Source: Saprospiraceae bacterium
GTDB taxonomy: Bacteria > Bacteroidota > Bacteroidia > Chitinophagales > Saprospiraceae
Reading direction: 5' to 3'
NCBI GenBank assembly: GCA_022844565.1
Contig: JALHLK010000005.1
Coordinates: 62,001-126,000, forward strand
Length of the DNA: 64,000 nucleotides
A model generated the notes under the pieces. That model was not told the DNA's origin and made no database searches. It was given only the letters and a program-made list of their open reading frames with translations. Positions 54,576-62,771 of this stretch are shown piece by piece (positions within the stretch are counted from its first letter, which is position 1; each line of letters opens with the position of its first letter). A program made the translations under genes and the position numbers.

Positions 54576-55301
54576 CTACAACTTTTTAATATTAATCAAA
54601 TCCAACAATTCATCTCTATAGTTTTTACCAATTGGAATCGATTTTACTTGGCCCTTCTCCATTAATTCAAGAGAATTTCCATCAATTGCCTGTATTTTTT
54701 CTAAGTTAACAATAAAAGATCGGTGTACTCTTCTGAAATTAAGCGCTTGTAATTTGTCCTCTAGAGACTTCATCGTTTGGAGTGCTATAATCCTGTTATT
54801 CTCCATACGAATGATTACATAATCTTTTAATCCTTCAATATATAGGATATCATTGAAATTTACTTTTATCAATTTTTTATCAGATTTCACAAAGAAGTAA
54901 TCTTCTCCGATTTCTTCGATGGTACTATTGCTCTGTTTTTTAATTTGTATTCGCTCGGCTGCTTTATTTACAGCTTTCATAAATCGATCTAGAGAAATTG
55001 GCTTTAAAAGATAATCTACTGCATCAAGCTCAAATCCTTCTAGCGCATATTCAGGATAAGCAGTTGTAAATATCACCATTGGAGGATTTCTTAGCGATTT
55101 TAAGAACTCAATACCTGTGATTTGAGGCATTTGAATATCCAAAAAGATAAGATCAACTTCTTTATTTTGTAATACTTCCATGGCAGAAATAGCATTGTCA
55201 CATCTTTCTACCAATTCTAGATTAGGCATCTTAGCAACAAATGATTCCATGATATCTAATGCTAGTGGTTCGTCATCAACGATAATTGTTTTTATAGTCA
55301 T
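54576..55301 (-). CDS. LytTR-family response regulator
   Basis: This 241-residue two-component regulator has an N-terminal receiver (acid pair DD at 9-10, phosphoacceptor D55 in DLIFLDIQMPQ, and lysine in YLLKPISLDRF). A C-terminal LytTR DNA-binding domain follows (DILYIEGLKDYVIIRMENNR, then FRRVHRSFIVNLEKI). It follows its kinase gene by 18 bp on the same strand and is probably cotranscribed. The target genes are unknown. Confidence 0.96.
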   Translation of the reverse strand: MTIKTIIVDDEPLALDIMESFVAKMPNLELVERCDNAISAMEVLQNKEVDLIFLDIQMPQITGIEFLKSLRNPPMVIFTTAYPEYALEGFELDAVDYLLKPISLDRFMKAVNKAAERIQIKKQSNSTIEEIGEDYFFVKSDKKLIKVNFNDILYIEGLKDYVIIRMENNRIIALQTMKSLEDKLQALNFRRVHRSFIVNLEKIQAIDGNSLELMEKGQVKSIPIGKNYRDELLDLINIKKL

Positions 55302-55319
55302 AATTATTTGTTTTGCTGA

Positions 55320-56396
55320 TTAAGTTAATAATAATTTTAATTTGATAATATAGCTATTGGGATAGTCCAAGACATCTAATTCGTATTGTTTTGGGTAAAG
55401 TAACTCAAGTCTTCTTTTCACATTGACTAAGCCAATACCTCCAGATTTTTTTAAATTTGAACCAGGCATAGTTGGTGCTTTACTATTTTCAATAATGAGA
55501 GAAAGACTTTCGTTTTCGATTTTCATATTGATATTCACATAAGACTCTTTGGTGTGCTGACTAATACCGTGTTTAAATGAATTTTCTATAAATGGTATGA
55601 ACATCAAAGGAGCTATCATTTTAGCCCTAGGTTCCCCCTCAATATTAAGTGTAACCTTCATTTTAGTGCCATGCCTTAACTTCTCTAATTCTAGATAATT
55701 CACAAGATAATTGACTTCCTTTTCCAATAAAACTTGCTTTTCATTACATTCGTAAAGCATATACCTCATCATCTCAGAAAGTCGGAGTACGATTTCAGGT
55801 GCTAAATCAGATTTTTTCAGCGTAAGCGCGTATAGACTATTTAAAGTATTAAAAAGGAAATGAGGGTTGATTTGAGATTTTAGATATTTTAATTCTGATT
55901 GTAAGGTTTCATTTTGTAATTCTTGCTTAACCTTTTGCGAACCTAACCAGTCAGAAACTACAAAATATATGGATGAGCCAGCTCCAACTAAAAATGTTGA
56001 AGTCAAAATCATCAATTGATTACTATTGTGTGTGAAAAAAGCTTTTGAAAATTCATTTCCTGCTAAATGGTATAGACAAACGCCTTTAATTGGAGTAAGC
56101 AGAAAGGAAATACCTAGCAACATTAATAAATGACTAGAAAAGTTTTTCTTTTTAAGGTAATATGGGAAAATATAATATTTATTTAGGTAAACGATCAATG
56201 CATAAAAGGAGACATTGATCAGCTCCATCCATAATTCTTGAAAAAAACTTAAATCACTTGGATTAATGATGGTGAAAATTATAGCCAAAGCTATCCAAAA
56301 AGTTACATTTTGAGTAGGCTTACTATTACGCAGTGAATCTATAAGATTTGTACCTCGTTGATTACTACCATCTATATAAACGTCTTTGTTGATCAT
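55320..56396 (-). CDS. LytS-type sensor histidine kinase
   Basis: This 358-residue kinase has an N-terminal membrane domain of about four helices (around 32-50, 58-75, 85-105 and 120-142). A coiled linker and a His_kinase domain follow, with the phosphorylated histidine in SQINPHFLFNTLNSLYAL. The ATP-binding region is MFIPFIENSFKHGISQHTKE, then GGIGLVNVKRRLELLYP. It pairs with the LytTR regulator next to it. A promoter candidate lies 19 bp upstream at 56415-56422. The signal is unknown. Confidence 0.95.
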   Translation of the reverse strand: MINKDVYIDGSNQRGTNLIDSLRNSKPTQNVTFWIALAIIFTIINPSDLSFFQELWMELINVSFYALIVYLNKYYIFPYYLKKKNFSSHLLMLLGISFLLTPIKGVCLYHLAGNEFSKAFFTHNSNQLMILTSTFLVGAGSSIYFVVSDWLGSQKVKQELQNETLQSELKYLKSQINPHFLFNTLNSLYALTLKKSDLAPEIVLRLSEMMRYMLYECNEKQVLLEKEVNYLVNYLELEKLRHGTKMKVTLNIEGEPRAKMIAPLMFIPFIENSFKHGISQHTKESYVNINMKIENESLSLIIENSKAPTMPGSNLKKSGGIGLVNVKRRLELLYPKQYELDVLDYPNSYIIKLKLLLT

Positions 56397-56414
56397 TTTT
56401 TAATAATACAATTA

Positions 56415-56422
56415 CAAAAGTA
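56415..56422 (-). promoter_or_regulatory. Predicted -7 box for the LytS/LytTR operon
   Basis: Minus-strand TACTTTTG fits TAnnTTTG, 19 bp upstream of the kinase start. Confidence 0.5.
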
Positions 56423-56528
56423 CATATACATCATCTATATAACACAATGATTCTAGATTAAAGCATTATAAAATTCTACGAACAACCAAAAAAGATTTGA
56501 AATCTATAGGATCGATTGTTTATTGGAG

Positions 56529-56606
56529 AATTGCTGATTTGTTGATTTGGTCAATTACCGAATCGCTCAATTGCTGAATTGTAGATTTGCTGAATTACTG
56601 ATTTGC
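56529..56606. repeat. Imperfect short tandem repeats
   Basis: The units AATTGCTGATTTG, GTTGATTTGG, CAATTGCTGAATTG, TAGATTTGCTGAATT and ACTGATTTGCC repeat a core of TTGCTGATTTG with changes and irregular spacing. No function is known. Confidence 0.55.
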
Positions 56607-56671
56607 CAAAGTACTATTACACTAAACCGCCAAAATGACCTAACCATTCAGTGTTTATCAATCTAAATCAC

Positions 56672-56679
56672 TATCTTTG
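56672..56679 (+). promoter_or_regulatory. Predicted -7 box for the der operon
   Basis: TATCTTTG, a canonical match, 27 bp upstream of the der ATG. Confidence 0.6.
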
Positions 56680-56706
56680 CACTTTAAATAATAGAAAAGA
56701 TATAAT

Positions 56707-58014
56707 ATGTCAAATGTTGTGGCCATAGTTGGAAGGCCAAATGTCGGAAAATCGACAATTTTTAATAGGTTAATTGGTGAACGTAAATCAATAGTAGACA
56801 ATGTTAGTGGAGTTACCCGTGACAGAATTTATGGGTTTTCTGAATGGAATGGCAAGACTTTTACCGTGATTGATACGGGTGGGTTTGTGCATGGTTCAGA
56901 TGATGTATTTGAGGCTGCAATTAGGTCTCAAGTTAGAATAGCAATTGAGGAATCAAGAGTTATTTTATTTATGGTTGATGTTACGACGGGTATTACAGAT
57001 TTAGATGATGAAATAGCTGATTTACTCCGAAGAGGAGACAAACCAGTAATCTGTGTGGTTAATAAAGTAGATAATCCTCAAAGGGATCTTTTGGCCAATG
57101 AGTTTTGGGCTTTGGGGTTTGAAAATACGATTTTTCTCTCTTCGATGACAGGATCAGGAACAGGTGAGTTACTGGATATGGTTACGGAATTGTTGCCTGA
57201 GAACATTGAAGAAAATGAAATATCTGATCTGCCACGTATTGCAATAGTAGGTCAACCAAATGTGGGAAAATCATCTTTGACCAATGCATTAATTGGTGAG
57301 GATAGAAATATTGTGACAGATATACCTGGTACAACAAGAGATGCAATTTATATCAAGTTTAATAAATTTGGACACGAATTTTACATTATTGACACAGCGG
57401 GTATACGCAAGAAAGCCAAAGTTCACGAAGACTTAGAGTTTTATTCGGTCATCCGGGCTATTAAAGCAATGGATGAGGCGGATGTCTGTGTATTAATGCT
57501 CGATGCGTCACTAGGGATAGAGAGTCAGGATATGACCATCATGTCTTTAATTATTAAAAAGAAAAAGGGTTTAGTTATATTAGTGAACAAATGGGATCTA
57601 GTGGAAAAGGAAACGAATACGGCTAGAGATTTCGAGAAAGAACTAAAAAGTAAAATTGCACCTTTTAATGATGTGCCAATCATATTTACCTCGGTGATAG
57701 AAAAGCAAAGAATACACAAAGCAATGGAGGCAGCTATGGCCGTCTATGCTAATCGCTCAAGAAAAATCAAAACTTCAGAGCTGAATGAATTTATGCAAGA
57801 AGCGATGGAACGAATACCACCTCCTGCTCATAGAGGTAAGTATATTAAAATCAAATATGTCACTCAATTACCTACACCATTTCCCGCATTTGCCTTCTTC
57901 TGCAACCACCCTAAACATGTAAAAGAATCTTATAAAAACTATTTAGAGAATACCATAAGAGGTAAGTGGGAATTTAGTGGAACTCCAATTCAAATTTATT
58001 TTAGAGATAAATAG
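56707..58014 (+). CDS. der: Ribosome biogenesis GTPase Der (EngA)
   Basis: This 435-residue protein has two tandem GTPase domains: G1 motifs GRPNVGKS (near residue 8) and GQPNVGKSS (near 182), G3 DTGGFV and DTAGIRKKAK, and G4 NKVDN and NKWDLVEKE. A C-terminal KH-like domain follows. It works in 50S ribosome assembly. First gene of der - rfbC - rfbD; 11 bp to the next gene. Assignment is certain. Confidence 0.98.
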   Translation: MSNVVAIVGRPNVGKSTIFNRLIGERKSIVDNVSGVTRDRIYGFSEWNGKTFTVIDTGGFVHGSDDVFEAAIRSQVRIAIEESRVILFMVDVTTGITDLDDEIADLLRRGDKPVICVVNKVDNPQRDLLANEFWALGFENTIFLSSMTGSGTGELLDMVTELLPENIEENEISDLPRIAIVGQPNVGKSSLTNALIGEDRNIVTDIPGTTRDAIYIKFNKFGHEFYIIDTAGIRKKAKVHEDLEFYSVIRAIKAMDEADVCVLMLDASLGIESQDMTIMSLIIKKKKGLVILVNKWDLVEKETNTARDFEKELKSKIAPFNDVPIIFTSVIEKQRIHKAMEAAMAVYANRSRKIKTSELNEFMQEAMERIPPPAHRGKYIKIKYVTQLPTPFPAFAFFCNHPKHVKESYKNYLENTIRGKWEFSGTPIQIYFRDK

Positions 58015-58025
58015 TCGTAGATTTT

Positions 58026-58577
58026 ATGGGCTGGTTAAAAACAGATTTTGAAGGATTATGGGTTTTCGAACCGAGAATTTTTGGAGATAATAGAGGCTAT
58101 TTTTTAGAAAGTTTTAATGAAAACACGCTAAAAGATACGGATATTTATGTAAGATTTGTACAGGATAATGAAGCAAAATCGACAAAAGGTGTGTTGCGAG
58201 GGCTCCACTATCAAGTTGGTAAAAATGCTCAATCAAAGTTGGTTAGAGTTGTAACAGGTGAAGTATTGGATGTTGTTGTAGATGTTAGACCTAGTTCAAA
58301 AACTTTTGGGCAGCATTTTTCAATCATACTTAATGATATAAACAAAAACCAACTATTTGTACCTAAAGGATTTGCCCACGGCTATGTCGTACTTTCTGAA
58401 GAAGCCATTTTTGTCTACAAATGTGATGCATTTTATGATAAAGATGCGGAGGCAGGTATAAAATTTGATGATCCAAAGTTAAATATTGATTGGATATTAA
58501 CTTTAGAAAATTTAAAATTAAGCGACAAAGATTTGGTTCAGCCTTTATTTGAGAATCATAAAGCATTTTATTTATGA
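58026..58577 (+). CDS. rfbC: dTDP-4-dehydrorhamnose 3,5-epimerase RfbC
   Basis: This 183-residue cupin enzyme epimerises dTDP-4-keto-6-deoxyglucose in rhamnose synthesis for surface polysaccharide. Motifs: EPRIFGDNRGYFLESFNENT, KGVLRGLHYQVGKNAQSKLV (catalytic histidine) and VPKGFAHGYVVLSEEA. The 3' end overlaps rfbD by 4 bp (ATGA). rfbA and rfbB are not in the window. Confidence 0.97.
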   Translation: MGWLKTDFEGLWVFEPRIFGDNRGYFLESFNENTLKDTDIYVRFVQDNEAKSTKGVLRGLHYQVGKNAQSKLVRVVTGEVLDVVVDVRPSSKTFGQHFSIILNDINKNQLFVPKGFAHGYVVLSEEAIFVYKCDAFYDKDAEAGIKFDDPKLNIDWILTLENLKLSDKDLVQPLFENHKAFYL

Positions 58578-59485
58578 TGCATGAAAACGCCAAAGTTCTA
58601 GTACTTGGAGCAAATGGGCAATTGGGAACGGAAATTAAAAAATTGAGCCTTCAGTATACTGACTTTATCTTCGTCTTTGCAGATAGATCAATGATTGATA
58701 TTACAGAACCAAAATCTGTAGAGCAAATCATCTATCACAATCCCGACTTTATCATCAATTGTGCAGCATATACAGCAGTTGATAAAGCTGAAAATAATGC
58801 AGAGCAAGCGGATCTTATAAATCATAAAGCTTGCCAATACATTGTAGAAGGCGCTATGAAAACTGATGCCATTGTCATTCATATATCTACCGATTATGTT
58901 TATCACAATGATTCGTGTGCCCCCTTGTTAGAGACTGATGAATGTCGTCCTCAAGGCATTTACGCTATATCTAAATACTATGGAGAAAACATCATAAAAC
59001 AATACCCAAAACACGTCATACTTCGTACATCTTGGGTATATGGTAATGAAGGAATAAACTTTTTCAAAACTATGGTAAACTTATCTCATAAGGATGAATT
59101 AAGCATAGTTGCAGATCAATATGGTGCACCAACTTATGCCGTTGATTTAGCCGCAACATGCCTTGCAATTGTAAAACATTTTGATTCTGTAGATAAGGAT
59201 GTAAATAGTTTTGGAACGTACAATTTTAGCAACGAAGGGTGTATTACCTGGTTTGACTTTGCTAGTGCAATTTTTGAGAAAAGAGAAGTTCCCATCAAGC
59301 TAAATAAAACTACTACAGAAGCTTATAATGCTCCCGCTCCCCGCCCGTATTGGAGTGTACTTTCAAAGCAGAAAATAAAGAGAACTTTTGGTATTCAAAC
59401 GGATCATTGGTTAGAAGCGCTACAAAGGTGTATGAATGAAGCGGATTTTCCGAGTAAAAATTCGAATATAAATTTCACTAACTAG
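58574..59485 (+). CDS. rfbD: dTDP-4-dehydrorhamnose reductase RfbD
   Basis: This 303-residue short-chain-type reductase makes dTDP-L-rhamnose. The NAD(P) motif GANGQLGTEI lies near the N-terminus, INCAAYTAVDKAENNAEQAD follows, and the active-site YxxxK is YAISKYYGE. The substrate-side TSWVYGNEGINF is intact. It overlaps rfbC by 4 bp. The second palindromic element begins 52 bp after its stop. Confidence 0.97.
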   Translation: MMHENAKVLVLGANGQLGTEIKKLSLQYTDFIFVFADRSMIDITEPKSVEQIIYHNPDFIINCAAYTAVDKAENNAEQADLINHKACQYIVEGAMKTDAIVIHISTDYVYHNDSCAPLLETDECRPQGIYAISKYYGENIIKQYPKHVILRTSWVYGNEGINFFKTMVNLSHKDELSIVADQYGAPTYAVDLAATCLAIVKHFDSVDKDVNSFGTYNFSNEGCITWFDFASAIFEKREVPIKLNKTTTEAYNAPAPRPYWSVLSKQKIKRTFGIQTDHWLEALQRCMNEADFPSKNSNINFTN

Positions 59486-59537
59486 AATTTTTTACAAAAT
59501 TTTGACTTTAAAAGCTAAAATATAGTCTTATTTAAGC

Positions 59538-59700
59538 TAGTGCTCCGTCTAAATAATTTTTTAAATTAAGTTGTGAGCTATTTTTGGATAGATCAAGGCA
59601 AAAAATGTAGCTGAACTGGGTAGTTCAGCGAGGCTTTTTAACGAAGAGATATCCAAAAAGAGCCACAAATTATTTAATTTTTTAATTAGACGGAGCACTA
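59538..59700. repeat. Palindromic MITE-like element, long copy
   Basis: A 163-bp element with arms 59538-59590 and 59650-59700 that are reverse complements of each other with a few mismatches and indels. The outer 14 bases (TAGTGCTCCGTCTA) match perfectly. A smaller perfect stem, GCTGAACT / AGTTCAGC with loop GGGT, sits in the centre (59610-59629). CTAG is present on both edges. No open frame is inside. The ends match the 79-bp element at 38882-38960. Confidence 0.85.
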
Positions 59701-59715
59701 GATTGATCTATGTAA

Positions 59716-60930
59716 TTAATTCCCCTTTGCCACCTTCAATTTCCTTAATAGAAAATAGCTCCCAACACATAATCCTAAAGACAATATCCCAAGTATAGGA
59801 TAATTCTCATATTTACCTTGACTATTCATTACCACGATCAATCCGCTTATTAAGCCAGTGAAGGATATAGCTAATTGTTGAAAAGAAGAGTTTAGAGACA
59901 TAAAGCTGCCACGTGTACTAATTGGTGCAGATGCTGAGATAAGGGCATTAGCGGCAATCATACGTCCACTTGCAAATATATAGAACAAGGTTGTGAATAT
60001 ATATGCATACCAAAGTGGCACGATATTTAAGGTAGTGATGACCATCGTGGGAATAAAACTAACAATCATCGTTATGACAAATACTTTAATCGTACCAAAC
60101 TTATCAACCAATTTCCCTATCAAGGGTGCTGAAAACAATGTAGCTGCACCTCCTAAAAAAAACTGTAAAGAGATATTTTCTTGTGTAAATCCTACATTAG
60201 CCATCATATAAGGAGAAATAAAAGGGATAATCATAAAGTGTCCCATAATTAAAGTAAAACCCGTCATCAGACCGTTGACTTGATTTTGATCACCAAAAAC
60301 ATCCTTTCTCAAAGATGAAAATGAAATCTTCATCGGCACTTCGCTCAAATGTTTGTCTAACTTCGGAAAAGTAAAGTATATAAAAATATTGATTACAATT
60401 CCTAACAGCCCTAAAATTAAAAACGGTAATTGCCATCCAGATTTTGCAGCTAAATATATACCAAAAGGAACCCCAAAAGCTGTAGCAGCCGAGAAAGCAG
60501 CAAACAATCTACCCATTGCTCTCCCCCGTTCTGAAAATGCATAAATATCACTTACTATTGACAAAACTATCGCTCCTATAAAACCTCCAAAAAAACCAGT
60601 AAACAATCGCATGGTCAATAAGGTGTAGTAGTCTGTAGCTAGACAGCATAGTAGTGTTCCCACAGAAAAACCCACATTCACAAACAATAATAAAGCTTTA
60701 CGATCAAACTTGTCAAGATAAAAAATGCCTACAAAACTAGAGAATGCAGCAGCAATAGAGTATGAAGATACCAGTAAAGCATACTGATAGGCTTCCAACT
60801 CAAAAACCTTGATGAACATATCACCCAAAGGCATAATTATCATTGAGTCAACAATATGAGTAAAATTTATTGCGGCTAATGTGAATAAAATTGCAGTTTT
60901 CTTAAGATTAGCGGATTTGTATAAAGACAT
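59716..60930 (-). CDS. MFS transporter
   Basis: This 404-residue protein has twelve hydrophobic segments and MFS features: the motif-A-like loop GIFYLDKFDRKALLLFVNVG after helix 2 and GKLVDKFGTIKVFVITMI in the second half. It resembles drug/metabolite exporters of the DHA-type group. Its start codon follows directly on the stop of the small gene upstream (60931), so the two are probably one unit. Substrate unknown. Confidence 0.92.
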   Translation of the reverse strand: MSLYKSANLKKTAILFTLAAINFTHIVDSMIIMPLGDMFIKVFELEAYQYALLVSSYSIAAAFSSFVGIFYLDKFDRKALLLFVNVGFSVGTLLCCLATDYYTLLTMRLFTGFFGGFIGAIVLSIVSDIYAFSERGRAMGRLFAAFSAATAFGVPFGIYLAAKSGWQLPFLILGLLGIVINIFIYFTFPKLDKHLSEVPMKISFSSLRKDVFGDQNQVNGLMTGFTLIMGHFMIIPFISPYMMANVGFTQENISLQFFLGGAATLFSAPLIGKLVDKFGTIKVFVITMIVSFIPTMVITTLNIVPLWYAYIFTTLFYIFASGRMIAANALISASAPISTRGSFMSLNSSFQQLAISFTGLISGLIVVMNSQGKYENYPILGILSLGLCVGSYFLLRKLKVAKGN

Positions 60931-61227
60931 TTAATTTAAGGAATAGGTGGAAAAAACACTATAGACTTCAATCGTCTTTAATCTTTCATAATCGTAAGTC
61001 GTAAATGGGGTAATAGGAAGCTTTTCAATATGATATAATAACTCACTTTCACTCCCTACTTTAAAAACTATAAAGATCTTAGATTTAAAGAGTGTAATGC
61101 TATGAGAAATTATGATTCCTTGTGAAACCATTGAAGATATGACCTTTTCGTAGTAGGGCAATACCCCACTCACGTCTAAATCATCTTCAAAAACAAAACA
61201 AACTTGATATAATTTTACCCTTTCCAA
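60931..61227 (-). CDS. Small protein of unknown function
   Basis: This 98-residue protein without signal or membrane segment has a strand/helix pattern (MERVKLYQVCFVFEDDLD, SMVSQGIIISHSITLFKSK, IFIVFKVGSESELLYHIEK) that looks like a ferredoxin-like alpha/beta fold. No family is recognised. It abuts the MFS gene with no gap and lies 13 bp after the lipoprotein gene, so it is probably the middle gene of a three-gene unit. Confidence 0.68.
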   Translation of the reverse strand: MERVKLYQVCFVFEDDLDVSGVLPYYEKVISSMVSQGIIISHSITLFKSKIFIVFKVGSESELLYHIEKLPITPFTTYDYERLKTIEVYSVFSTYSLN

Positions 61228-61240
61228 ATTTGAAATCTTA

Positions 61241-61777
61241 TCATTTTAAAACAGCCAAATAACTAAAATCAAATTGTAAAGGTAATGAAGCTGGCACAAA
61301 TCCCCTAATTTGCATCCTAATTTCTATATCAAAAGCTCCTAATTCCATAATGGGTTTTAACTCACTAACAGAAGATAAAAGCTGAAGTTCTGACCTTCCA
61401 TTTAATGCAATTTCATCAAGATAAAACATTTCAGACCGAGTATTATTGCCATCTTTGGATAATGCCCGAATACTAATATTTGAGAATAAAGATAAGTTAG
61501 CTCCTCCAAAACGTCCATAAATCCTACATCTATGAGCCAAAACTTTGGAGATATCGTCTGTTTTCAACCCTCGAGTAGTAAGGGTTTCATTATATAAAGA
61601 TTTCACATTACGTATATAGACATAATGTGTTTCAATAGGATTTAAGTTTGCTGGTAGATCGAAAACAGCTGTCAATTTAGCCTCAACAAATTCTTCATTA
61701 TTTTTTAAACAACTATTAAATGTTATCACAATAACAAAAAATAATAAAAACCTAAACAACGTTCTCGAAACTTCCAA
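61241..61777 (-). CDS. Lipoprotein of unknown function
   Basis: This 178-residue protein has a hydrophobic N-terminus and lipobox FNSC (C23). The mature part is rich in beta strands (EAKLTAVFDLPANLNPIETH, then NLSLFSNISIRALSKDGN, then AFDIEIRMQIRGFVPASLPL). No family is recognised. First gene of a unit with the 98-residue protein and the MFS transporter. Confidence 0.72.
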   Translation of the reverse strand: MEVSRTLFRFLLFFVIVITFNSCLKNNEEFVEAKLTAVFDLPANLNPIETHYVYIRNVKSLYNETLTTRGLKTDDISKVLAHRCRIYGRFGGANLSLFSNISIRALSKDGNNTRSEMFYLDEIALNGRSELQLLSSVSELKPIMELGAFDIEIRMQIRGFVPASLPLQFDFSYLAVLK

Positions 61778-61803
61778 TTAAAATATTTTTACATTTATAA
61801 ACG

Positions 61804-61811
61804 CAAATATA
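61804..61811 (-). promoter_or_regulatory. Predicted -7 box for the lipoprotein - MFS unit
   Basis: Minus-strand TATATTTG, exact match, 27 bp upstream of the lipoprotein start. Confidence 0.5.
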
Positions 61812-61821
61812 AATAAAATGT

Positions 61822-61829
61822 TATCTTTG
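61822..61829 (+). promoter_or_regulatory. Predicted -7 box for rpsP
   Basis: TATCTTTG, a canonical match, about 79 bp upstream of the rpsP ATG, which leaves a leader of about 70 nt. It lies back to back with the minus-strand box at 61804-61811. Confidence 0.6.
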
Positions 61830-61907
61830 CAGCCGTTTTACAAAAACCAAGGAAGTAATTCAATATTAGTAGCTTGGTTTGATTATATCAAATTTAAATT
61901 TTAAAAA

Positions 61908-62609
61908 ATGGCAGTTAAATTAAGACTAACCAGACAAGGAAGGAAAAAGGCTCCTTTTTATTACATTGTTGCTGCAGACAGCAGATCTCCTAGAGATGGT
62001 AAATTTATCGAAAAATTAGGATCTTACAATCCACTAACCGTACCTGCAACTATCGAACTTGATGTTGAAAGATCATACGATTGGTTGATGAAAGGAGCAC
62101 AACCTACTGACACCGTAAGTGCAATCCTAAGATTCAAGGGCGTGATGTACAAAAAACACCTTGAAATTGGTGTTAAAAAAGGCAAATTATCTCAAGAAGA
62201 AGCGGACACTAAGTTAAATGCACTTATAGATATCAAAAATGCTAAAGTAGCAGCTAGAAAAAGTAAAATATCTGCTGAAAAATCTGAATTTTTGAAAAAA
62301 GTATCTGGAGAGGCAAAAGCACCAAAAGTAATAGCAGCTGCTGATGAAGATAGAGCTGCATTCCAAGTAGAAGAAGAAGTTAGTGTTGTTGCAGAAGCAC
62401 CAATTGTTGAAGAAGTTGTAGCTGTAGAAACAACTCCAGAGGCGGTAGTTGAAGAAGCACCAGCAGTTGAGGAAGTTGCTGTTGTAGAAGAAGCACCAGT
62501 TGTAGAAGCAGTAGCTGCTGTTGAAGAAGCTCCAGCTGTTGAAGAAGCACCAGCTGTTGAAGAAGTAGCAGCATCAGAAGCAACAGAAGGAGATTCTGAA
62601 ACTGTATAA
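61908..62609 (+). CDS. rpsP: 30S ribosomal protein S16 with a long acidic repeat tail
   Basis: The first 80-90 residues are a normal S16 ([40 protein letters not shown]), a primary binder in 30S assembly. The total length is 233, far above the usual 80-90. A Lys/Ala-rich helical linker (about 100-140) is followed by about 80 residues (62360-62606) built of E, A, V and P with repeats such as [16 protein letters not shown]. Bacteroidota S16 proteins often have an extension, but the E/A/V/P repeat is striking. The next gene is not rimM, although rimM-trmD often follow in other bacteria. A terminator follows at 62678-62711. Confidence 0.95.
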   Translation: MAVKLRLTRQGRKKAPFYYIVAADSRSPRDGKFIEKLGSYNPLTVPATIELDVERSYDWLMKGAQPTDTVSAILRFKGVMYKKHLEIGVKKGKLSQEEADTKLNALIDIKNAKVAARKSKISAEKSEFLKKVSGEAKAPKVIAAADEDRAAFQVEEEVSVVAEAPIVEEVVAVETTPEAVVEEAPAVEEVAVVEEAPVVEAVAAVEEAPAVEEAPAVEEVAASEATEGDSETV

Positions 62610-62677
62610 TGAAATGTTTTAAAAACTTGGATTTTTATCCATTTTTTTAACTTAATAAAGTATATATTTGTGATTTT

Positions 62678-62711
62678 AGACCTGATAAAGGATTTGTTCT
62701 TTATCAGGTCT
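62678..62711 (+). terminator. Stem-loop terminator downstream of rpsP
   Basis: AGACCTGATAAAG (62678-62690) pairs perfectly with CTTTATCAGGTCT (62699-62711) over an 8-nt loop, about 70 bp after the rpsP stop. The T-run after it is weak (ACTTTTATA). Confidence 0.6.
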
Positions 62712-62771
62712 ACTTTTATAAGCCCGAAAATCTTTTGTAGAAATTTATTTTTAATTATAGAAATTTAAATT

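Larger units (their letters stand above)
56397..56706. other. Divergent intergenic region between the LytS kinase and der
   Basis: 310 bp with promoter candidates on both sides (56415-56422 minus, 56672-56679 plus) and, in the middle, a degenerate repeat tract (56529-56606). Confidence 0.55.

Noticed and set aside
56529..56606. Possible CRISPR-like array
   Set aside because: Units are short, imperfect and unevenly spaced, without spacers of regular length, and no cas gene is in the window.
62380..62583. Minus-strand frame rich in L and Q (LLLLQQ runs)
   Set aside because: It is the mirror of the repetitive E/A/V/P tail of rpsP and has no start signals or composition of a real protein.
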